Below, one piece after another: positions 1 through 5,413 of a stretch of DNA of 8,201 nucleotides. This DNA comes from an uncultured Collinsella sp. (GTDB taxonomy: Bacteria > Actinomycetota > Coriobacteriia > Coriobacteriales > Coriobacteriaceae). The position numbers and the translations under genes are program-made. The notes below the pieces were generated by a model. The model was not told where the DNA came from and made no database searches. It worked only from the letters and a program-made list of their open reading frames with translations. Within the stretch, counting starts at the first letter, position 1; every line of letters begins with the position of its first letter. The stretch lies in NCBI GenBank assembly GCA_902495155.1, contig CABUWD010000090.1, positions 1 to 8,201 of the forward strand, written 5' to 3'.

Positions 1-70
1 GCCACATTAAGTGGCCTTCTTTGCGTGCGGAACTCGCGATGAACTTCGTGCCCCGCCGTCCGGGAGGACG
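1..70. repeat. Partial copy of palindromic intergenic element (left edge)
   Basis: Bases 1-44 match the reverse complement of 5283-5326 at 43 of 44 positions, the only difference being at base 18. From 45 to about 72 the match continues colinearly but weakly, about 16 of 28, ending in GACGCC. Bases 1-15 form a GCCAC-ATTAA-GTGGC hairpin whose left side is cut by the window edge. The full-length relative at 5257-5386 is a near-perfect palindrome with the same hairpin at its centre, so this is probably one half of a second copy whose other half lies outside the window. Confidence 0.75.
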
Positions 71-129
71 CCTCTTTATTGATGGGAGGCCTGATGGGTC
101 GATGGTTCCGTGCCCGGATGCGTCCAAAG

Positions 130-577
130 TGGGACGGGCTTTCCGGATGGGCAGGCTTTCGAAAAATGCGTCCCGGAATTTGCCTTTGGAATGGGACGTA
201 GTTTCCCGTTGAGGTGCTTTGCGGAAAGTGCATCCCACTCTGGGCGGTCGAAGTGGGACACACTTTCCCAAAGGCGCTCCAACGGGAAATTGCGTCCCAT
301 TATTCGGTCAAGAAACGGGATGCATTTTCCCAATGAGAGCAAAACCGGAAAATGCATCCCACAATCAGCCCTCAAAGTGGGACGCCGTTTCCCAATGAGG
401 CTCAAGCGGAAAATGCATCCCGGAATTTGCGCTCAAAGTGGGATGCGGTTTCCGGTTGAGGGTCTAAGGGGAAAGTGCGTCCCAGAATCGACGCTTGAAA
501 TGGGATGCAGTTTTCCGATGAGGCACTCGACGGAAAATACATCCCAGAAATGGCCTTTGAGCTGGGATAAGATTTCC
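130..577. repeat. Alternating-orientation box array 1 (BIME-like, about 62-bp period)
   Basis: Fifteen copies of a 14-bp box, GGAAANTGCRTCCC, alternate with its reverse complement GGGAYGCANTTTCC. Forward boxes start at 161, 223, 285, 347, 408, 470 and 532; reverse boxes start at 131, 193, 255, 317, 379, 440, 502 and 564. Within each forward-reverse pair the gap is exactly 18 bp, with the loose consensus AGAATNNGCNCTCAAAGT. The gap between pairs is 15-16 bp, resembling CAATGAGGCTCAAGC. Every box can therefore pair with either neighbour as a hairpin. The forward half of the first pair, expected near 99, is not recognisable, and the last pair is the most diverged. The plan resembles the BIME arrangement of alternating REP sequences, but the box is not a known REP that I recognise. 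Confidence 0.93.
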
Positions 578-591
578 GCGGCATCTCGGAT

Positions 592-670
592 TCTCAAAAA
601 TGAGACACGCCGTTGGCGAAAATGAGACACGTGATATCGGGCATCGGACGTATCATTTGCAAAAATGAGT
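592..670. promoter_or_regulatory. Repeated AAAATGAGACAC motifs upstream of the surface-protein gene
   Basis: AAAATGAGACAC occurs at 597-608 and again at 619-630, 22 bp apart, and a shortened AAAATGAGT lies at 662-670, 43 bp further on, so the copies are roughly helically phased. The first copy sits in a dyad TCTCA-N4-TGAGA (592-605), and the third in a dyad TCATTT-N4-AAATGA (653-668). Their place directly between the box array and the coding start would suit an operator, but the repeats could equally be the worn end of an insertion sequence. I find no convincing -35/-10 pair in this gap. Confidence 0.35.
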
Positions 671-687
671 CCACTCCACTCGAATAA

Positions 688-700
688 AGCGAGGTCCCTC
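688..700 (+). promoter_or_regulatory. Ribosome binding site deciding the surface-protein start
   Basis: AGCGAGG at 688-694 ends six bases before the ATG at 701. The upstream in-frame ATG at 665 is preceded only by an A-rich stretch with no purine-rich Shine-Dalgarno core, so the start at 701 is preferred. Confidence 0.7.
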
Positions 701-3700
701 ATGTACGTTCCACACCCCCGTATCCGTAGGCTGTCGAAAATCCCGCTTGTTGGGATGGCGGCGCTTGCTGCGTTGATCGCCACGAGCGTCGCCTGCTTCA
801 CGGCCACGCCCCAGGTTGCCCAGGCGGCAGACGCGCCCGCAATCACCGATATGACCGAGCAGGATTATCAAGCCCTGGGTCTGGGCACGAGCGAGGACAT
901 TCCGGCCGATACCGTTGGCCCCTATTCCACTGATACCCCCACGACGTTTGCCACGCGCAGCGAGGTCTATATGGCAGCTAACGGTAGCCATGGCAATCGC
1001 TACACTCTGCGCGACAAGCTCGAGAACGTCGAGCGCGGTGACATTGGCGGCAGCAGCAAACTCTTCGATGGCTATGGAAGTGTGTGGGGCGCCGCAAAGT
1101 TCTGGCAAAACGTCAACAACTTCGATACGAACAGCGATCTCTACAAGCATAGCGACTACGGTGGCGGCACCTGGTCGTACCTAAGCAACAATGAGTCCTC
1201 AACAGTACTCGCCAACGACAACAACGGTTTCTCGGGCATTCACGCCACGAGTGTTGAGTTCTGCAGCGACGCCAGCACGGGCAAAAAGAGCCGCGTTGCC
1301 GAGCTCCGTGCCTACGGCGACAGTTCCTCCACGACGATTGACGGCAAGTCATACGCCGGAAAGGTTGAGCTGGTCCTCTACTCGTTTAGCAACGGGCGTA
1401 CGCGCACTCTCGACACACACCTGCCGGTGACGGTCAACACTAATATGATGTACGAAGGCCGTTTTAAGTACCTGGATGCCGGTTACCTGCAAGAGCACGA
1501 CGCCGTCTTTGATGTCGAGGCGGGCGATGTCGATGGCGACGGCGTCGACGAGCTTTTTGTCTACGCGGGCTGCTATGTCGACGAGAACGGCGTGCGCAAG
1601 GCTGTAGTCGACATGTATGACTTGGAGGGCGGCAACTGGAAGCAAAGCGTCGTCAAGATCGATGCCGGTAACGCCGCGGACTACACCACGCACAACAAGG
1701 GCGGGAACGACTCCTGGACGCAGCTTCAGTCAGCTCCTGTCGTTTCGCTAGCGGCCGGCGACCTCGATCGCGATTTTTGCGATGACCTCGCCATCGTGGT
1801 CTCGGCACCCTACGGCAAGAAGAATATTGATAAGTCGACGCATTGCGAGCTGTTTTCGTGGGATGCATCCAAGGGTGCGCTCGTCCATGTCGATGCTCTG
1901 GGCGACGCGGGCGCAATCTCCCTCTCCGCGAACGGCAAGACCATGGTCGCTGCGAATGCGACGTTCGGCACGTTTGCCGCCTACGATGAAGAAGGAAAGA
2001 AGACGGGTGAAACCGTCACGGGCCTTATTCTTGCGGGCTATGACTGGCAACGCAGCGCTTTTGATTACGGCGCTTCTGACGGCATTAAGGGGCTGTACGG
2101 CGCGCTGTACCGCTACGCGTATTATGACTCGGAGTCTGGCGAGTTCAAGCTTTCCGATTGCAAGGAATACAGAGACGGGCTCCTCGCCTCCTATGGGCTG
2201 ATGCATGTGCCCAACAGCGCATGGAAGGATAGCGCTCAGGATAAGCGCTATCCGTGCACCTTGGCGCCTATTGCCCTTGCCACTGCCAACCTTGACGGCC
2301 TGTCCGAGCAGCTGGCGGTCGACGAGGTGCTCGTGGGCGGCGATGTGTTCCGCGACTTTGCCTGCAACACGGCACAGGGCGGGGCTCAGGGCTTGGGGTC
2401 CATGGTCGGAACCATGAGCATGAGCGGTCAGCAATACAACAGCAGCAACAAGCATGACCACAAGGGTATAGAGCAGGTGTGGATCAGCGACGTCAAGGCG
2501 GGCAGCGTCTCGGGTTCGGACCGCTATAACGAGAGCTTTATCGCCGTGGTGGGCAAGCACCGCGACGAGGACCTGCGCAAGAACGATGACTACTATTGGA
2601 TGACCGCCTCGCATTTTTCGCTCGACGAGAACGGAAAGGTGCGCCGCGGCGAGGAGCAGGTGATTAGCGAGAGCAACCGTCGCGGCACTACCTACGGCAC
2701 ATTTATCTCGCTCGCGCTGCCCGATGTCGACAACGACAGCGTCAAGATCACGTACAAGGACCGCTACAAGGTCTATACCAACCCGCGCGTGCTTGCCGTG
2801 CTGCAGGATGCGCCCTATGTTGAGGATCTGGAGCAGGCATACGGCTATCTGGTGTTGGGCGGCACGTCATACGGAGAGGAAAAGGGCACGGGGACATCCC
2901 AGGGCTATACCATTGGCGCCGAGTTGGGCGTTGCCGTCGAGGTGCAGACCGGTCCGCCCCTGGTCGCGATGAATGCTTCAGTCGATTTTGCCGCCGAGGG
3001 ATGCTATGACTACCGGAGCGAGCGCACGGTCAGCGCAAGCGTAAGCTATGAGTCGCATGCCGGCGAGGGTGACAAGGCCGTGCTCTACACGATTCCGATG
3101 GTCTATTACGAGTATGAGATCGAAAATGAGGAAACTGGTGGCAAGGGCGTGATGGCGGCGCCCGTGTCGCTCGGCGCGCAGACCTCGGTCGTTAATGTCG
3201 AGGCCTATGACCGCATTGCCAAACAGCACAATATGACGCCGCTCAGCTACTTTTTGACCAACCGGTCGGGAGAACCCGGAACTTATCAAACGACGCTCAA
3301 CGGCGAGACTCCCGTTGGGGATTCCTTTGGCCTGGGCAAGCCTGGCGTAACGCGCGCCTACACGCACGATGGGTTTAACGGCGCCGCCGCGCAGTCGGGG
3401 GCGAGCATTGAGCAGACCATCGAAGTCGAGGAGGGCAAGGAGCAGGAGCTCGAGCTCGGCTTGACGCTGAACGGCAGCGTTGTCATGGGCGCGAAGCTCG
3501 CAAAGCACGAGTTGTTTGGCGGCCTGTGCTTTGGTGCCAACGCCGGCTTTACTACGGGTAACTCCTCGAGTGAATCGACCGAATACGGCGGCACCGTCGA
3601 CAACCTGCCCGAGGCCGCGCAGGGCAAGTACGGTTTTGTGTGGCGTCTGGGCGTCAACGCGGTGGATGTCGACAAGTTCGAGGCAGACTCGGGCGACAAG

Positions 3701-4789
3701 CTCGGCACCAAGGACACCGACCAGTTCTGGATCGTGGGCTATGACGTTAAGGACGTCGAGATGCCCGACGCGCCGGCCGTGACGGGCTTTACGGCAAACG
3801 CCGTCGATTCGACCAGCGTTACGTTTAGCTGGGACGATGTACTCGCAAACAAGAGTGGCTTTAGCTACGGCGTGGGCATGCTGCAGAGCAATGCGGCGGA
3901 TGCGGTCGTCAATAGCTGGAAGATTGCCGACAACACGCAGACCTCGCTCAAGTGGGATGGGCTGCAGCCCAATACGGAGTATCGATTCGCCATCGCCGCC
4001 GTTAAGAATGGATCCACGACCGAAACAGGTATTCGCTCGGCAATCATCACGGTCAAGACCATGCCCGATGGCATGACGATGACCGTGAGCGGACCTGCGG
4101 CGGATGCTGCGGAGGGGCCGGATCTTGGATACGACTCTTCGGTTGAGCGCACGGCGGGAAGCCACCTGACGCTCTCGGCGATTGGCCATGTGAAGCAACT
4201 CGGTGCCGACGATAGCGAAACAGGGCTGGCACCGACCTATATGTGGTACCGCAAGGGCCGCGGCGAGACAGAGTTTAAGCTCGTGGGTGCCGATGGCAAC
4301 CTCGCGGCTGGAACGGCCTCAAAGCTCGAGATTGACCTGACCGCAGACGATGACGGTGCGCAGTATTACTGCCACGTGGGATACAACGACGTGGGCCTCG
4401 ACACCGGCACGACGCTCGTGAATATCGAGGCCGAGGAGACGGCGCCCACAACGGTGAACGCCACCCCGATCCGCACGCGCCGCCTGTTCTCACAGGCAAG
4501 TGCGGGCGCCAAGAAGTTCCTGGACCATACGCTGGTAAACACCGCCGGCCCAACCGATTCCGAAGGCTCAAAGGACCCCGAGACTCCTGAGACCCCGACG
4601 AACCCGGACAAGTCCAAGTCCGACAACGGAGCTAAGACCGACACCAAGGTCAAGACTACGACCACAGCGAAGAACCTCGCAAACACCGGCGACCAAACAT
4701 TCGCCCTAGTCGCCACCGCAGCAGCAGCGGGAGCAACGCTCGTAGTGATAGCCCTCATCATGCTGATCAAGCGCCGCAAGACCCACTAG
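701..4789 (+). CDS. Sortase-anchored surface protein with FG-GAP/VCBS, FN3 and Ig-like domains
   Basis: A 1362-residue secreted, wall-attached protein, probably an adhesin or binding protein; its ligand is unknown. Residues 1-42 are a signal peptide (basic RIRRLSK, hydrophobic core, likely cleavage after AQA). FG-GAP/VCBS-like motifs occur at 271-290 (GDVDGDGVDE, a calcium-loop pattern) and 349-368 (GDLDRD), with weaker ones near 527-547 and 670-690, suggesting a beta-propeller. Residues 721-1020 match no family I recognise and include two long runs of alternating polar and apolar residues (about 736-785 and 902-970). An FN3 domain follows at about 1021-1122 (LQPNTEYRFAIAAV), then an Ig-like domain at about 1125-1246 (DDDGAQYYC) lacking the usual first cysteine. 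A Pro/Thr/Lys-rich stalk leads to LANTG at 1326-1330, a hydrophobic helix and a basic tail (KRRKTH). Sortases should cleave between T and G; no sortase gene is in view. The start is set by the ribosome binding site; the gene ends in tandem TAG stops and a strong terminator, so it is probably monocistronic. Confidence 0.93.
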   Translation: MYVPHPRIRRLSKIPLVGMAALAALIATSVACFTATPQVAQAADAPAITDMTEQDYQALGLGTSEDIPADTVGPYSTDTPTTFATRSEVYMAANGSHGNRYTLRDKLENVERGDIGGSSKLFDGYGSVWGAAKFWQNVNNFDTNSDLYKHSDYGGGTWSYLSNNESSTVLANDNNGFSGIHATSVEFCSDASTGKKSRVAELRAYGDSSSTTIDGKSYAGKVELVLYSFSNGRTRTLDTHLPVTVNTNMMYEGRFKYLDAGYLQEHDAVFDVEAGDVDGDGVDELFVYAGCYVDENGVRKAVVDMYDLEGGNWKQSVVKIDAGNAADYTTHNKGGNDSWTQLQSAPVVSLAAGDLDRDFCDDLAIVVSAPYGKKNIDKSTHCELFSWDASKGALVHVDALGDAGAISLSANGKTMVAANATFGTFAAYDEEGKKTGETVTGLILAGYDWQRSAFDYGASDGIKGLYGALYRYAYYDSESGEFKLSDCKEYRDGLLASYGLMHVPNSAWKDSAQDKRYPCTLAPIALATANLDGLSEQLAVDEVLVGGDVFRDFACNTAQGGAQGLGSMVGTMSMSGQQYNSSNKHDHKGIEQVWISDVKAGSVSGSDRYNESFIAVVGKHRDEDLRKNDDYYWMTASHFSLDENGKVRRGEEQVISESNRRGTTYGTFISLALPDVDNDSVKITYKDRYKVYTNPRVLAVLQDAPYVEDLEQAYGYLVLGGTSYGEEKGTGTSQGYTIGAELGVAVEVQTGPPLVAMNASVDFAAEGCYDYRSERTVSASVSYESHAGEGDKAVLYTIPMVYYEYEIENEETGGKGVMAAPVSLGAQTSVVNVEAYDRIAKQHNMTPLSYFLTNRSGEPGTYQTTLNGETPVGDSFGLGKPGVTRAYTHDGFNGAAAQSGASIEQTIEVEEGKEQELELGLTLNGSVVMGAKLAKHELFGGLCFGANAGFTTGNSSSESTEYGGTVDNLPEAAQGKYGFVWRLGVNAVDVDKFEADSGDKLGTKDTDQFWIVGYDVKDVEMPDAPAVTGFTANAVDSTSVTFSWDDVLANKSGFSYGVGMLQSNAADAVVNSWKIADNTQTSLKWDGLQPNTEYRFAIAAVKNGSTTETGIRSAIITVKTMPDGMTMTVSGPAADAAEGPDLGYDSSVERTAGSHLTLSAIGHVKQLGADDSETGLAPTYMWYRKGRGETEFKLVGADGNLAAGTASKLEIDLTADDDGAQYYCHVGYNDVGLDTGTTLVNIEAEETAPTTVNATPIRTRRLFSQASAGAKKFLDHTLVNTAGPTDSEGSKDPETPETPTNPDKSKSDNGAKTDTKVKTTTTAKNLANTGDQTFALVATAAAAGATLVVIALIMLIKRRKTH

Positions 4790-4816
4790 TAGCCAGTCGA
4801 ACATATCGACAACCCA

Positions 4817-4855
4817 AAAACCCGGGTAGCCAAAAAACAGGCCACCCGGGTTTTC
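4817..4855 (+). terminator. Intrinsic terminator of the surface-protein gene
   Basis: AAAACCCGGGTAGCC (4817-4831) pairs with GGCCACCCGGGTTTT (4840-4854) around an A-rich 8-base loop. There is one mismatch in the 15-bp stem, and the stem ends in a T run. It lies 28 bp after the stop. The A run on the left side would give a T run on the minus strand as well, so it may also act on transcripts coming from the right. Confidence 0.9.
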
Positions 4856-4878
4856 TGTTGAGTGGAGACTCCGCAAGC

Positions 4879-5170
4879 GGAAACTGCATCCCACAATTAG
4901 CGCCCAGACCGGGACGCACTTTCCCAAAGGGTCCTCAACGGGAAACTGCGTCCCATAATTAGGCCGAGAAATGGGATGAACTTTCCCAATGAGAGCCAAC
5001 CGGAAACCACGTCCCAGAATCAGCCCCCAAAGTGGGACGCACTTTCCCAACGAGCCTCAACCGGAAAATACATCCCGGAATCCAGCTGAATAGTGGGACA
5101 CACTTTCCCAATCGGGTCCCAAGCGGAAACTGCATCCCATTCCAGACAAGAATTCCGGGACACACTTTCC
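4879..5170. repeat. Alternating-orientation box array 2 (BIME-like)
   Basis: Ten copies of the same 14-bp box as the upstream array form five pairs. Forward boxes GGAAANTGCRTCCC start at 4879, 4941, 5002, 5063 and 5125; reverse boxes start at 4911, 4973, 5034, 5095 and 5157. The inner gap is exactly 18 bp in all five pairs and the gap between pairs is 15-16 bp. The 18-bp gap sequences (for example AGAATCAGCCCCCAAAGT at 5016-5033) read in the same direction as those of array 1, so the two arrays are direct repeats about 4.7 kb apart. The array starts 24 bp after the terminator of the surface-protein gene and ends 9 bp before the next hairpin. Confidence 0.93.
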
Positions 5171-5179
5171 GCAAACAAA

Positions 5180-5202
5180 GAAGGCCACATAACGTGGCCT
5201 TC
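5180..5202 (-). terminator. GGCCAC hairpin, likely minus-strand terminator
   Basis: GAAGGCCAC (5180-5188) and GTGGCCTTC (5194-5202) form a perfect 9-bp stem around a 5-base loop. Read on the minus strand the stem is followed by the T-rich TTCTTTGTTTGC, so it suits termination of transcripts from the LTA-synthase-like gene. The plus-strand tail (AACTTAT) is poorer. It shares its stem with the hairpins at the left edge and at the centre of the 5257-5386 palindrome. Confidence 0.6.
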
Positions 5203-5256
5203 AACTTATATATGTTCGGCGATACACCCAAGACAAGCCACGCTCCAACAACAGGG

Positions 5257-5386
5257 CGTCTGTCCGGGCGGAGGTATGTAAGGTTCATCGCGAGTTCCGC
5301 ACGCAAAGGAGGCCACTTAATGTGGCCTTCGTCTTGCGCAGGACTGTCCGAGCAGGGAACCTTATATGCCTCCGCCCGGACAGACG
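5257..5386. repeat. 130-bp near-palindromic element (MITE-like) with central hairpin
   Basis: The outer 30 bases, 5257-5286 and 5357-5386, are inverted repeats matching at 28 of 30 positions, with a perfect 18-bp outer block ending in CGTCTGTCCGGGCGGAGG. The centre is a GGCCAC-TTAAT-GTGGCC hairpin (about 5308-5330), and the intervening segments match more loosely. Complementarity stops sharply at both ends, and I see no target-site duplication in the flanks. It lies between convergent genes, where the folded transcript could also act as a terminator. A related half-copy is at 1-70. The outline is that of a miniature inverted-repeat element, with no coding capacity. Confidence 0.75.
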
Positions 5387-5413
5387 TTTCAGTTATGAAC
5401 TCGCAGCTAGTCG

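Noticed and set aside
130..577. CRISPR array
   Set aside because: The repeats alternate orientation, are only 14 bp, are diverged, and the 15-18 bp intervals are themselves related in sequence. No cas gene is present.
76..625. Open frames on both strands across array 1 (for example 110-625 plus, 76-405 minus)
   Set aside because: The 62-bp period is not a multiple of three, so the same repeat is read in shifting frames. Several frames on both strands are open at once, and no ribosome binding site or recognisable protein pattern is present.
665..700. Upstream ATG at 665 for the surface protein
   Set aside because: There is no Shine-Dalgarno sequence before it, and it would put 12 extra residues before the signal peptide. 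The ATG at 701 has a well-placed AGCGAGG.
785..800. Lipoprotein signal at the cysteine of SVACF in the surface-protein leader
   Set aside because: The residue at position -3 is Ser rather than Leu or similar. An AQA site follows shortly, and the protein already has a C-terminal wall-sorting signal.
1748..4198. Long antisense frames inside the surface-protein gene (288 and 406 residues)
   Set aside because: Low-complexity translations mirror the GC-rich codon use of the sense gene, whose domains and sorting signal are clear.
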